Positions 23,574 to 36,533 of a DNA stretch of 64,000 nucleotides are shown one piece after another. Location: positions 22,010,001-22,074,000 of the forward strand of contig NC_071338.1 of NCBI RefSeq assembly GCF_027744825.2. Reading direction: 5' to 3'. This stretch comes from Synchiropus splendidus (lineage: Eukaryota; Chordata; Actinopteri; Syngnathiformes; Callionymidae). The stretch's first letter is position 1. Every line of letters starts with the position of its first letter. A model generated the notes under the pieces. That model was not told the DNA's origin, ran no database searches, and was given only the letters and a program-made list of their open reading frames with translations. The position numbers were made by a program, and so were the translations under genes.

Positions 23574-23574
<1 letters not shown>
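23120..23574 (+). repeat. Tandem pair of GTCCCCACAA-type repeats
   Basis: Two similar units each begin near TGTGGGGAC (23120 and 23352) and end with TGTCCCCACAA (23289 and 23547). Each is followed by a GT-rich tract. Shared inner words include GGTTAGG/GGCTAGG-type TAGGTTT, GCGAGGCAGGG against TGAGAGGCTGGGG, and AAGCC. The second unit also contains a perfect 10-bp hairpin (TTGTGGGGAC at 23407-23416, GTCCCCACAA at 23426-23435). Repeats of this type tied to GT microsatellites are common in fish genomes. Confidence 0.6.
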
Positions 23575-23652
<78 letters not shown>

Positions 23653-23662
23653 GTGTGTGTGT
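23575..23662 (+). repeat. (TG)n microsatellite
   Basis: About 44 dinucleotide units with a single interruption (CG near 23648), running into TCTGTCTGTC. Long cysteine/valine or histidine/threonine frames across it are repeat artefacts. Confidence 0.98.
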
Positions 23663-25039
23663 CTGTCTGTCTTTCTCCCTCCACCTCCTCCATCTCCAGC
23701 TGCGACCTTTGTTAATGAAAAAAATGCAAGAACTTTTTTTTAACAAAGCTTTGCAAAGCTGCAAAGGTGCAACTGAATAGTGGAACACCCAGCAACTTTC
23801 TTTGGACAATGAAGAAGGTCTGCACAGATCGAGCCGTAAAAGGAAAGCATGCCGTCTGCACGCTTCTCTGAATTGGGACCATTATGGAACAGGAACTCTG
23901 CCACCACCCGCACATCATCATATCACGTGGGTCACATTTTTTATTTTTTTTTATTTTTGTGGGTTGTTGCCGAGGCTGTGTTCTGCCTTGGTTGTTTTGG
24001 AGACGGAGAGGAGAGCCAGCGAATCCCTGTAAGCCTGTGCTACACCTGATTTCTAGTTTGAGATAAGATGCTTGAGATAATGAGAGAATCACCAATTGAT
24101 CACACTCTCAGTCGCTCAACAGCATCTTAGATAAATGTCAGGCGCGTTTTCTGCGGCTTCGTCCTTTATCGTCATCCCTGTGGCGAGAAACCTGGAGGAA
24201 GTTGCCAGCTTGCAGCCGACAGCAGGAAAAAGTGACTGATTGTGGTTGAGTTTGCTGAGACAGCTTTAATATGCACTGGAAGAGACGACTGTTGTGGATG
24301 TCCCAACACCTCCGTAGATTTCAGCATATGGCTGATGAAAATGTTATGTCACACGATCCCAGCCTGTGACCAAGAAGGAAGGGCAGATAGGACACTTTTA
24401 GTTCAACCAATTCATTTAGAATCATTGACACAAGACTACTTACTATAGATCAACTTTATATAAAAAATAAACCCAGATTATGTTTTTAGTTTTGAACTTG
24501 ACCTGATTATTAAAAAATGTTTTTTTTGTAGGTATGTTTTTAGACTATTATGGTCATTTACATTTTTGTTTAGACACTCAGAGAGTGGAAACCTCCACCA
24601 AGAAGCTTTAGTCCACCGCCAACAGGATTTCCCGTTGGCAAAGTATTCTCCTAAAAAGGAAAACCAGCTATGACAATGTCGATACCTGGGATTCAGGAAC
24701 CTTCACATACGCCAGCTTTTAATGCTGAGGAGTAAATCTGACTTCCATCTGCTGCCGTTTGTCTCTGGTTCATTCCTTCAGTTGTCCAGGTGAACACACA
24801 TGAACCTTTTATTTTAATTCCATGAGCCATTGTTGTGTTCCTGTCACTTACTTATTTTGATTTTCTTTTCCAGATGTTTGAGTTAAAAAAACACCACCAT
24901 CATTCCATGTATCTCGCGTCTACTTTCGGTGGTGCGACAGAATCTTGATGTGTGTATTGTCCTGGGATTATTGGGGCTCAGTACAGACATTACAATCAAA
25001 GCATGTTTTTTTTATTTTGGGGTTTGGGGTTTCTTGAGA
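23663..25039. other. Non-coding stretch, nothing definite
   Basis: Short frames only. The part 24090-24250 is of higher complexity (GAGATAATGAGAGAATCACC and neighbours) and could be regulatory, but I see no cluster strong enough to call. Confidence 0.45.
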
Positions 25040-25072
25040 TAAAAAAAAAAATATATATATATATATATATAT
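25040..25072 (+). repeat. A-run joined to (AT)n microsatellite
   Basis: Eleven A followed by about ten AT units. The structure resembles a microsatellite grown from a poly-A tail, but no retroposon is recognised immediately 5' of it. Confidence 0.95.
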
Positions 25073-28000
25073 CCTTATGTGTGTACCTCTTTGACAGCCG
25101 TATATTACAGAGGCGTCTTGTCATGTGGTACTGATCAGCCAGGTGAACTAAGATGCTTATTCCTGCCGTTGAGCTTGTGAACGAACTGAGCGTGCTCAGA
25201 GTTTGATCTGAAAATTGTGCATGCACGAGTTGTTAAATGATGGAAGGCATTTGCATACACAGTGTTGGAGAGGACCCTGTTGTATTTATTTCTACACTTT
25301 TGCAGCTCTTTTTTGATAAGTTGTACTATATATTATTACATTCAGGCTATGGTGTTCATCATTTACTATTGACAACTTACAGCAGTAGGTTTAAACATAT
25401 TGAAATTCAGAAAATTAGCTGATTTAGTTGTTGATATAATCTATCAATATGACAACTAAATAATGTGAACCTTGTCCTGTTTCATTTCCCAGAGTCTCGG
25501 CCGGCCGGCGAGTGGTGAGAGATGAAGGTGTACTGTCGATGAGAAAAACCCTTACCTGTCTGTGGCCATGGTGTATTGCATTTGATGTGTTCCTGATCCA
25601 CTGTAGACATTTTTGCCCTTCCCTGAAGCAACAAAATGATGATCATAGTCCTCACTCCCATGACAATGTATATTGACGTAGGGAAAGTTGACTTTTGTGT
25701 CCTATACAGACTAAAAAAAAGCGTTGCATATTGGCAGCACAACGTGAAAAAAGACAGAGATGGGCTTAGGGTAAGCTATGGGATGGCACTCCATTCATTG
25801 TATCTTTAATAAGGCGTCAGATTGCAATATAAAGGCCATCAAACATCTGTGTGTTTCATTCACTTTGATTTTCAGTAGCGTCGCAAAGGAGGGGTGCCAC
25901 ACACGGGGTTAGCAACGGACATCCAGTTTCCTGCAATATATGCCTGCTTTCCCGCAATGGTCCCCAAACCACACGTGTGCTGCTCCTCACACACCCAGTC
26001 CTGGAGCTATATGGCAGTAAAACATGTAATGTTTCTTCCTAGTTTTTGACACTAGACCTCCATCGTATAACTGTGTTAACTCCATCCTGGCTGACCAAAG
26101 CAGCTCAATATAGTTGAATACAAAGTGACTTAACAAATGGTGTTTTTTGGAAGAAACAAAGCAGAGCGCCAAACTAGTGTCCTTTGTTACATGAGGCTTA
26201 TGCACAACTTTACATTCATGAGTGTTGCTGCGCTTGTAAAAAATTCCTTGGGTAATTCCACATCTTGGAATTCAACCTTGGAACGAAACACTTCATGTTC
26301 ATAAAAACCAAGCTGTTCTTGTCCCCTAAAACGTGTTTGTTGCATGGAGTATAGAAGCAGTTGACTGCTTGCCTCATGCTAAGTATCGTTGTTTATGTGC
26401 TACATAACATGCATCTGTTACAGTAAGAGGATCGCAGCCCATGTTCTTGCAGCTGTGGTGGGCTCGGCAGTATGGCCGGAGTGAAAGTTACGACTTTCAG
26501 TGCAAAAATTGTTGTTGCAGCTCCGTTGGGAGATTTGAAAGGAAAGACTGGTTTCATTTGGGTCAGGTCAGTTGTGCAGCCTGAGCCCCAGAGTACATTA
26601 GAAAGAGCTGATATAACACACTCCGACAGGACAAGGAGCTGACTTGAGTGCTCCAGCTGACCTGTGGTGCTTTTAACACGCCCGTGGATCCTCTGGGTTC
26701 ATGATGCAGGTTGGGGTTTGTGTCAGGAACGTCTCCGCTTGGACTTCGAAATACGCCCTTGACCATCGTGCAAAGTGAAGGGTAAAGCCAATCCTCTGGA
26801 TTCACTTTGCAAAACAGGGAGAGAAAATCTGCGGTCGCATTACCCGCTACAGCCATTCCAAACACCTTACTGCCTTCTTTAGACGTTCCACCGATCAGAG
26901 AGAATGTGATTTAGCGTTATGATATGCGACGGCACAATCCTCATTTGACAGACGGGTGCTGCACTGCGGTATGAAGCAGCTCCCTTTGGCAGTGAGCATT
27001 TGTTGCGCTTCTGCTGCTGCAAACTTAGAATTCACCAGAGATAGACAACATTGTCAGACAGGCACTAATACCCGAACCAGGGATATTTATAGTCTGCTCA
27101 ATATAATGCTGGAATATAACAAGATCCCCTCAGTGTACTCATGAATGTTTAAATAGAACACTGTTGCAATCCAGACCCGGAGATAGTTCATTATTGAGGT
27201 GAAATAGTTATGAACTCACACACGCATGTGTTAAATAATAAGGTTTTTTAGGTGGCTATGATTCATCACGACAGACTGTATTATTGTCCCTGCTGCGCAG
27301 GTACATCTGTGAGATGAGACGTTATTAGATCTTCTTTTTGAGACATTCTTTCATGGGCATGGAGCTTTGGTCAGTCACACAGCATGTTACCTATGAAAAA
27401 GTCTTGTTAGTGAGTCTAGAACACATTCACCTTCTCAGCTGAGAGCCATGCCATCAGACGTTTGAGTGTTTCAGAACACAGCAAGTTAGATTTCTGAATT
27501 AAAGACTCAAGAAAAAGTTATGTAACAATACATAACCATGGTTTAAAAGACAAACAAACAAAACAAACCGTCGCTCTCTTGGGGCTTCAAATAGCAATTG
27601 ACATTTTATTACAGGTTCAATGACAGCAGTGCCATCTCATTGCTTGCCTTATCCCAACCTCCGTCTTTCTTTTATGTAATGTGCTGCCCATGGATACGCT
27701 TCCTTTGAAAACATAATGCCTCAACATGCGGGGCTGAGGGCTGCCTTTGGTGTCTGTGTAGGATGGGTTGGGTAGAAGACCTGGGTGTATGCCGGCTGGG
27801 TGCTGCTAGATGGTGATCCCGATCAGTCCCAAAAATTGAAATTGCTCCTTGTCCCATTTAAAATACTTCCTGAAAATCTCATCCAAATTTGTCTAAAATC
27901 TTTCCAGTTATTTTGAACACAGACATACAAACCAACGGTGTCAAAAACAACCTCCAAGGCAGTGGTCATTATTATTAAAAATTGTGTACAAGAAAAGAGA

Positions 28001-28087
28001 GAAACACTGAGGAGAATGTTAGCATAAAAGAAACACCACAAAACAGCCTAAAATTTAACAAATAGACAGGTCTTTACTAGTTTACTT
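25073..28087. other. Non-coding stretch, nothing recognised
   Basis: Frames are at most 100 codons on both strands without splice context. I could place no repeat family, RNA gene or promoter here. Confidence 0.5.
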
Positions 28088-28262
28088 ACTTTCCTCTTCT
28101 AGCTGCATTTCCCATCGGGGGCTGCAACAGCACGGCCGCCTCCTCCACTAAGCCAACTTAAATCATCCTGCCCGGTCACATCCTTCCTCTTCATGTCCTC
28201 ATTCACCACAACTGTGAACCTCAATGGTTCCCACTGTCTCTCCTCTGGACACTGTTATGGTT
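28088..28262 (-). mobile_element. Degraded RTE-type LINE 3' fragment
   Basis: On the + strand it reads TTTCCTCTTCTAGCTGCATT, then GGGGGCTGCAACAGCACGG, then CCTTCCTCTTCATGTCCTCA with TTCACCAC and AACCTC. The order and spacing match the 3' end of the LINE at 17424 (TCAGGGGTGGCCACAGCGGA, then CTCATGTCCTCCTTCACCAC). No frame is open. It is a different, more decayed subfamily. Confidence 0.5.
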
Positions 28263-28773
28263 TCATCCGTTATTCTAATTCACTTTTCATCACTTTTACT
28301 AACTGTTCCATGAGTTGTTAAGTCAGGCTAATGTCCATGTAGTGCACAAATGCAATTTGTGAAGTTGCCAAGTCGGCAGCAGTTGCATTGATTTGTCTTT
28401 TTTAATGTGTCTTTTCTGCAAACACAACAAAGGAAAAACTGAAAAACTGCTCACAGTGCCAAATATAAGGGACATTATTAACATATGAAAGACATTTCAG
28501 CATTATTATCAATAAAAACATTTGTCTGTATTTGTCAGACTTATTCGTCGACAGCAATGGCACTATTCGCTTGTGCCCAATTCTCCATCTTCATCCTCCA
28601 CCAGAACTTCTTGATCTTGCCATTCAATATAAGCTTCATGTCCTCATGATCCACATCCATGACCCTCATTGATTGTCTTCCTTGTCTCCCTTTCCCCAAC
28701 ATTCTCGATCCTGCCCTGTCTCTCCTCTCCAACTGAGGCCTTTGTCTTGGTCTCCAAACTTCTCTTGCCCCTA

Positions 28774-28775
<2 letters not shown>
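28263..28775. other. Non-coding stretch before the (TA)n tract
   Basis: A 115-codon - strand frame crosses into the (TA)n microsatellite (as alternating Tyr-Ile), so it is not a credible gene. Its part outside the microsatellite (28541-28775) is pyrimidine-rich on + and resembles nothing I know. Confidence 0.45.

Positions 28776-28830
<55 letters not shown>
28776..28830 (+). repeat. (TA)n microsatellite
   Basis: About 27 uninterrupted TA units, then CATACATACT. It is perfect in sequence, hence probably young and length-variable. Confidence 0.98.
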
Positions 28831-28834
<4 letters not shown>

Positions 28835-31800
28835 CATACTCATAGAAACTAACTCACTTACAAAGGTTCTGTGTTGTCTGAAGAGCAAATTTTATTTAAA
28901 TGTTATTACATTTTATTTATTTATTTATTTTGTAAGTAATGCTAATAAGTAACTTGAATCTGAATAGGCCTCCTCAAATGTCCGCAAAAACAAGCCCCAA
29001 AAAACAAATGATGGTGATCACCTGCTAAAACTCAATTCTGTGTGTCAAATGATGCGCCAGCCAGAGACAAACCTAGAAATCAATATTTAATGTTCATTTT
29101 CACCTTGTCTCCTCTTGAACTCTGGCAGATTGGTGGCTGGGAGACGCCGGAATCAGATATATGGCTGCCAGAGATGTAAAGTCACAACTCATCACTTTAT
29201 ACTTCTCCTGGAGAGACAGGTTATCCATGCTCCTGACAAGAACATGAATCCTTCTAAACCGAATAGAGCCATCCCCAAAGCACGTCGAGCGTTTTACAGG
29301 CAAGAGCACCCAAAGAGAAACAAGTTCCCAGAGACACTCGGGCTTTTTACAGGGCTGTTCACAGGCTGAATGAGAGCTTCTCAGGTCGGGGGTGGGGGGG
29401 AATGAGAAATAATGAAATTGGTGCATAGAACATCAGAACAAGTTTCTGGTGACTTGTCTGGAAAGGAAAAAAATTACAAATACTGTAAAGTGAATGTGTG
29501 CCGATAACAAGTAGAGGAAAAAGAAATGAATACTTGGGCTAAAAGTCAAGTCAAGCTAGTTCGGCAGGAGCGGTGTTGTTGCCGGATTTTCTACATACAG
29601 AAAAGGGTATAACAGTGCTGAAAACTTTATCTTTATAACACATTCAAGGAGAAGTTATTGTGGAAAGTTTTAGGTGACACAGACGCTTTACCGCAGACTA
29701 GTGTTGTGAATTTTAGATGGTCTGGAATAACTATCAGTGTTGGTGAGAATTAACCAGATGGGAGCGACGGGTTGGAGCATGTATCGAGGGGTGAGACTCA
29801 GTCGTGCAACAGGGTGAACTCTTTGTCAGATTCCAGTCTGTGGAATTCAGACTTGCTACATATGAACTGGCATTCTTGACCTGCAAATAAGAGTTGAATG
29901 GAAAGAAAAATGTATGTACGTGATCAGTGCTTCTGCCATCTTGGCCTGTTCTCTCTGGAATAGCAATGAGATGTGTAGCTGCTGAAATCATGGTTCTTAT
30001 TAAAGAAGCTTTTTGAGAAGCTTTCACAGCTGCATTGTAACAGTTGGCTTTCACTGGGTTTATTTCGTGACCAAGTATCCACTTTGACCTGCTGTCCTCC
30101 GCTGAAGGGCAGTGACCCACATGAGTTTTGCCAGTGAGGCTGGGTGTGCTGCTGTGTTTTGGACAACACATCCAGGCTCATGAAGAGGTTCCAAGTCCAT
30201 TCACGGTGTTGTAGTGTCGTCCTCTTTCTCTTGCAGGTGACTCTGTATGGTCAAACATCTGAACGTCCCTTTGCTACAGTTCAGAATGGTGGTTTCCCCC
30301 TCATTTCTCTCTGATTTCAGTGAGAAATGTGATCAAATTGGAGCTGTTTATGTCTGAGCGCCGGTCAATATCAGAGGATTACAGGCCTGGCTGAGACCGT
30401 CTGATTTATTCGGGTCAGTGCAATTCATTAAACTGTTGCTCGTGGCCATTTATCATAATCAAAGGGCAGCTGGGCAAAAGGAGCAATTTGGGTTATGTCA
30501 ATGCAGAGTCAGTAATAACTTTGAAGACGATTCTATCAGCCAGAATTCTGACTGTGGGGGATAGTTCCTGCCATCGAGCTCACGTGTGGCTCCATGGCTT
30601 AAATCATTTCAGGATAGTCGGTGGAAGAATGACGTGTCTGCCTGTTTTGCTGCTGAAGTCATGGACCAGACTGTTTTCAGGAGGAGATTCTGGGAGAGCT
30701 GGGCACAAGCTCCGGACATGAGCTTCAGATCCAAACAGCAGCGATAATGAGCAACAGCAGATGTCGTGGGATGAGTGATGAGTGGTGAGATGCTCCAAGT
30801 CATGAGTGATTCATGAGGAGGAGCCTTTGACCTGGGAATCATGTCACCATGCCCAACTTCCGTCATCGGAGTCCATCCGATCAAGGGACTTCATTATGGG
30901 ATGTCAGCCACGAGGACAAGCTTCTGTGGAATGAATCTGAATGGATCAGTGAGACGGCCAGTCGATGCTTTGATCCTCGATCAATCACTCAGGCTTATTG
31001 CCCATGACAAGTGTGTATACATTAGAAATGAACATGCATGCATGCATTATTTTGATCAATAAGTGGCAATAAATGAGGTGAAAGTGCACGGCAAACAACT
31101 TAAACCTGAAAATCTGAGTAATTACTGTATATATCACAAAAAAATCTGATTTAAAATCACATGAACAGGAACATAGTACCAATGAGGATAACGCCTTCAG
31201 AAGTTTATATCGTGAAGTGCAACCACATGGTTGCTCAACCTGCAAGAATGATCTGACATCTAGATTAGTATCTTTTGTCTGACTTTTGTCTGTTAAAAAA
31301 TGCTCTTCACCCATAGTTTGCGGTGCGGCAGAAGAGTTGACACACACCTATTCTACTCAGTGTGTGTGAGATCACTGACTGTGTGCTGTACATATTTGTG
31401 TACGTAAGACTTTCTGCTGACTTCAGCCAGAAAGTTCAGCTCAGCTCGGCATAGCCAGAGCGGGAGAGGAAGTCGTAATGGTTCCCTTCAAAATACGAAC
31501 TATGTAATTCTTAGGAAGAAAACGTGTGGGTGCCACCATGTTCTTGGGAACAAAGTTTTGGCTAGACATCAAGAGCTGACCGCTCTACCAAACAGACGAC
31601 TGCAATGGCGATTACTGATGCAAAAACCAGCAACACTGCTACCACTTTGCTGTAACCCCAGGGTAACTGGTTTCAGTCATCCTCGCCACACAGTCCAGAT
31701 CTTGGGTTACATTCTCACTTCCAAGGCGTCACATATTGACCTTTGTTAACTGCACTTTTTGGTCCTATGTTGACGCAGAACTCAGTTTTGATGGCATGCA

Positions 31801-32899
31801 TTTCTTTTTTTTTTTTACATTTGGATGGTCATTGAATGACTGTTTAGCCTGTTGCATCAACATGAGACACAAAATTCCACTTGACGGTAGTCACCATGTC
31901 CCATTCCTTGTTGGCACAGGGGGGCAGTGGTGGAGGGAAGATGACTGATAGGAATTTACAAATGAACCAGGCCAGAAATGCGTGGAGAAATGGGAGTTGT
32001 GGCGTGAGCACAGGCCTTATTCACGTCACGCTCACGGCAATTGAGTGAGAGCTGGCAGCCTTGTATTGGCCACTTCTACTTCTGCTTATTTCGACTCCAG
32101 TTTATTTTGTATTCTATTATGATATATGTCATTTTTATTTACATTGTGATTCATTTTTGAACATTGAAAACCATATAATCTTGCGAGCTCTTGAACTGTC
32201 CCGGTTTATCACACAAAAAGCTGTGATGTATCGATGGTGGAGAGCCTAAACCATCCATACTGTCCTAAATCTTGGTCTACAGTTATAAGCCAAGTGAGAT
32301 TTCAATGCTTATCACAATCCATCTTCCCACCTTCTCAAACATCTAATAAGCATGTGATGGATGGAACACTCACGTGTCATGGAATGTGCGGAAACATGAG
32401 TCACTGCACTTGTGAGTAACTCGATCAATGTGACCCTGTAAACGATGCCCTGTGACGTCACCACCCGAAACACTCTCACAGATGTCCCGTCCTCACTGAT
32501 GCAAAAATGAGCAACACACCACTTTCCTGCACTTTCTCTCGTCAGGTCTGCTCATGCCAGACATAATGAACGTCTCCTTCCCTCTCTCCCGGCCGCTGCC
32601 GGGGCTGGAGCTTCTCAGATCTTCAAGACTTGGGCGATGTTTTGCCCCAATTACACGCGTGCAGAAGCTTTGTGCATTTGAAACGACTGCACAATAAACC
32701 CCCCTTGTGCGGCAGAGAATTGCAAAGCCCTCCTGTGAGTGTGAATTAGTGTTCTTGGATTTGTAACCCTCAGCGCCTGCAGCAGAACAATGCCTGGAGA
32801 ATAATATTCTTTGCTGGCTGGGACCAGCAGGGGGGGGTGTGCTCAAGTTGGGAGCGGCATGAGACAGCGACATCAGCCCACCGGTGACTTGTTGTTCCT
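28831..32899. other. Non-coding stretch, nothing definite
   Basis: Frames are at most 145 codons, with overlapping alternatives and no exon boundaries I trust. A short (ATGC)n at about 31034-31049 is the only simple repeat. The segment 30420-30900 is of high complexity but has no motif cluster I can name. Confidence 0.5.

Positions 32900-32930
<31 letters not shown>
32900..32930 (+). repeat. (CAG)10 trinucleotide repeat
   Basis: Ten uninterrupted CAG units. The - strand frame reads this as polyalanine (MAAAAAAAAAAAEEQQ), but that frame has no conserved-looking continuation. I treat it as a non-coding microsatellite. Confidence 0.97.
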
Positions 32931-32931
<1 letters not shown>

Positions 32932-33539
32932 ACACCTTAATATGAGATCAGCCGCTCTCAACTCACTTACTGCTCATCCAGCCTCCACAATGAACCGTCC
33001 ACAGCGTCCTGTATTGCGTCTGCTCCTCTCATACGTTTCTTAAATTTACAAAAATAATGGCTTCTAAGAGGATAATAAGGTGTCTTATTCCATGCTGAGG
33101 AGGGAGCTTCAAACATAATTTGAATCTTGTGTCCTATTATCATGTGGACGTGGTGGGTTGTGGCTGAAACAGAGGGTAGACAGTCAAGCAAATACAGGGT
33201 GAACTGACTGAAATCATAAGTTGTAAAGTGCCTTTACTGTACTTCAGCCATAATGTGAGTTCTCTGAAGATCCTCTCGGTGTTCTTATGAGGACACTAAA
33301 ACACCTGTCATTATTATCCTGAAGTGATCTTCAAGTATTAGCCTCTGAAGTCATCAAAAAGCCTGGGACGGTGTCGATATGAACAGTGAAATGTCAGACG
33401 ACGCCGAGGAGATTGAAAAACGTGGAGTCGACTCTCTTTCGAAAACACGACTCCGTCTTCTGAGCGCAGACACTTTAAGTGATGATCATTACACGCTTCA
33501 TTAACTCTGACCAACTCCAACAGCTGATGTCAGATAAAA
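32931..33539. other. Non-coding stretch
   Basis: Short frames on the - strand only; no repeats or exon signals. Confidence 0.5.
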
Positions 33540-33830
33540 GAGATGAACATTCCTGGCACTTTGAGATTTAAATGAGTCCTTGCCACTGACTTTTCTCTCG
33601 CGCTAAAACAAAAATACCTCTCAGAAAATACGTATTATTCAACGAAAACTGGCTTCTGATGAAATGTTGTAAAATGAATTATACACTTGCTTTTGCTGTC
33701 AACGCCGAGGGTTTTTCCCTTTTTTATTAGAGCCCCAATTTCCAACAATCCATCCTCCTTTTTGAGAAAATGACTCTGCAAAATCCCTTTGTTATATTCA
33801 GCGCCAGATTAAAAGGCTCATGTGCGCGTG
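33540..33830. promoter_or_regulatory. Candidate regulatory (conserved-type) DNA
   Basis: A repeat-free AT-rich stretch with words such as TTGAGATTTAAATGAG, ACGTATTATTCAACG, AAATGAATTATACACTTGC and CAGCGCCAGATTAAAAGG. Complexity is high and no frame is open. It resembles vertebrate conserved non-coding DNA; evidence is texture only. Confidence 0.2.
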
Positions 33831-36049
33831 TGTGTGCTTCGTGAATCCGATGTTGTGTTCAATGGCTTCACACATTCTGAAATTAGACCATGGGTAAGGA
33901 TCTTATACTCGTCGACAAAGCCTCATATCAATTCTTCACCAATAAAACTGCGAGGGATTGATCGTACCAAAGTTGTTAGCCAACAGCACAAGGTGGTACA
34001 CAGGAAATCAAATTGCTTGTTCATATAATCTGAATCCCATTGTTCATTTTTTTCTTTTGTTCAAATCCATAACAAAGTACTGACTCCCCATGGTTCTCAT
34101 CCACACACAGGCAGTCCTTCCCACCAGATGCAGGAATCTGTGTTTTTCCAACTACACATCAGACTGGTTCAATGGCGCCGATACTACGATTTGAGGAATT
34201 AAAACTTCCAAGTAGCATAAGTGACAATCCAGTCATGGTCTGTAACTATTAGCAGAGGGCTATTTATAAGCATCAGTGAACACTTTGGTATCTGCTTGTC
34301 ATACCTGCTATCATAACGTTTATATCTATAAGGTTGCTCACCTGTCCGGGAGACGAGGAAGCTATTTTAGAATCCAGTTTCTGACTGAGACTTCTGAAAG
34401 GCACTGGCAATGTTTAAGTGAGTTTTGGCTTCCTCGTCTTTGGCTGCTTTGCAGTATAAGCTTCTGTTGCCAACACTAGAACTGGTTCCAGAAGTTGAAG
34501 TGAATGGAATGAACATTTGAAATAGTGAGAGTCCTCCACACCACGCACCCTCACTGAGCAGGCATGCGATTGGTCAGAAATTTACGGACCACAGCTGAAT
34601 GTCAAAGCGTGAAAACAGAGCCCAGGAGTGACGGATCACTTTTAGTACAATGTGATTTAAGATTATGGTACAATTGATGACTCCAAAATATGTTTACCAA
34701 CTGCATCTTCAGCTGCTGTTACTTCTGAGGCTAACTGTCCTTCATCGTAATATTTAATAATAACATTTCACACTTACTTCTGATTCGGGAGCTTTTCTCA
34801 TTTAGTTCCTGACTTGTCCCAAAGTTGATTATCGCGCCACCACGGAGAACTTCTGGGTTCCTCCAAAAAATATAGTTGATAGATCATTGTACTGCAGAAA
34901 GGTTTTTGTTTTTGTTTTATTACTTACAACAATAATCCTCAAAACCCTCAAAAGTTTAAATAAAACCTCTTAATGATTCTCATTTTGTGACGTGGTGCTA
35001 AATGGTTTCGACTGAAATCTGATCTGCCAATGAATCTGTTTCAACTCGTATGACTGTCCTTGCTCGGTGTAAAATGACTTATAGTGTGCGATGATGACGG
35101 TTAGAAGTCTTGGAGTAGAATCCAGGGTTCTCCTTTTGAGCAGGAAGACTTTGACTCCCTTAGTAAAGTGGGGCTTTTTTTGTCAAAATGGAGTGGAATA
35201 TGACTCAAATGTCAGTGTACCGTCAAGACCGAAAAGACGTACGAAAGACGTACAACGCACTCTGCTTCTGTGTTCCCTCTTTGTCAAAATCCGACACATT
35301 CCAGATGACAATCCAGAGTACCATTCTTCAGACATTTCTGTTTATTTAATGTATAACACACTGAGATGTCACACCTTGATTTCCCAAAAAAACATGGCGT
35401 CAGACTTATGGACCCTCAACTCTGCAATATAAAGGACCCAGAATGAGCTCTTTTTGCCCACTTCTAGAACTGACTGACTGACAGATGAGGTGGTCAATGA
35501 TGTTTGCTGATTGCATAGTGATTTGTTGAGTAAGGAGGAGATGCAGGAGAAGATGTGCACCAGGAAATGGACCAATGGGTGTTCATGAGAGGGATTATTG
35601 AACCAGAGTAATGGACACCGATCTAGGGAGGTGAAGAACAGAGTGCAGGACGAGGGGAAGATGACTGCAGTGGTGAAAAGACTGGAGAAGAAGATGGCAT
35701 GGAAGAATGTTGGAGATGCCAGGTAGAAGAAGAAGGGTACAACAATGAGGTTCATGTGAAGGAGACTGAGGTGATGCAGAATGATACTGACCTTCACGCA
35801 CCCGTCTTCCAAGCAGCTGTGGGATGGAAAGCGAATGAGGAAAGGATTCGGGTTGAAGCAGCCTTGCGTGAGGCTGCGGTAATTTAATCGTGTAGTAAAT
35901 TAAAAGCTGGTTTTCTCGACAAGCCCCGCCTCTGCTGAAAAATATGAATTTCACAGAAATGACACGGATGATAAAGACCGGGCTGGGACTAGGGGGAGAG
36001 TTAGTTTCAGTAACTTATTGACATGTTTGGCTTCACAGACGGTTATCAC
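33831..36049. other. Non-coding stretch upstream of the CpG block
   Basis: Frames up to 147 codons occur in a purine-rich segment (35470-35880) and are read on the complementary strand with abundant Ser/Leu/Phe, the usual artefact of such bias. An 11-bp direct repeat (GAAAGACGTAC, with one extra A in the first unit) sits near 35230. No repeat family recognised. Confidence 0.45.
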
Positions 36050-36116
36050 ACGGAAGACAGCGAGATCTCGTCCACCGCTCCGGAGTCTCAGCTGAACTCA
36101 GGAGTCTCCTCCTCCT

Positions 36117-36161
36117 GCCGCCGCTGCTGCTGCTGATGCTGATGCTGCTGCTGCTGCTGCT
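36117..36161 (+). repeat. Interrupted (CTG)n/(GCTGAT)n repeat
   Basis: CCGCTGCTGCTGCTGATGCT then GATGCTGCTGCTGCTGCTGC. It lies inside the presumed 5' untranslated exon or promoter. It reads as polyglutamine with histidine on the - strand. CAG/CTG tracts within CpG-rich first exons are often length-polymorphic. Confidence 0.9.
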
Positions 36162-36239
36162 CCACCGGACCAGTCGGGAGGAAACTCGCCGCTCTTCTCG
36201 GCAAGACAAAGAGAGCCTCACGTCTGCGCGGATGAAGTG

Positions 36240-36533
36240 CCGGTGGTGACCGCGGACGCCCGCAGCCAGACAGCCAGCCGCCGGTCCGCGGAGACTCGTC
36301 GGGGATGTGCGCGGAGAGCGAGCCGTTTCGTGATTGGACGCGCTCTCTCTCTGAAAGCTTCGGGATAAACATCGAGTCATGTTGCTCCAGCCAGATCATC
36401 CACGGGCGGGAATCTAAGTGCGGTTTCATCAGCGCGACAGGAAGGGAGGCGCTCTTCATGAAGGAGCGAGATCCAGGGATCAACTAGTGACTCGACTCAC
36501 TTCCACACCTGCGTCGGGACTTCACCGGAGAAG
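36240..36533 (+). other. Putative 5' untranslated first exon (start approximate)
   Basis: The right boundary is set by a donor-like AAG|GTCAGT at 36531-36539; beyond it the sequence soon turns strongly AT-rich, as an intron would. The left boundary is a guess within the CpG block. A 60-codon frame (36305-36487, starting MCAESEPFRDW, ending in TAG 46 bases before the donor) would be an upstream frame or leader rather than the main protein. The host gene cannot be named because no coding exon of it is recognised in the window. Confidence 0.35.

Noticed and set aside
23501..23809. His-Thr repeat and Cys-Val repeat frames
   Set aside because: Translations of the (TG)n microsatellite.
28541..28888. 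115-codon - strand frame
   Set aside because: Half of it is Tyr-Ile alternation from (TA)n.
35595..35954. 119- and 147-codon - strand frames
   Set aside because: Overlapping frames in a purine-biased segment; Ser/Phe/His-rich with no exon boundaries.
36088..36483. 131-codon - strand frame with polyglutamine
   Set aside because: Opens at a non-ATG codon; the glutamine run is the CTG microsatellite and the remainder is GC-rich island sequence, where stops are rare.
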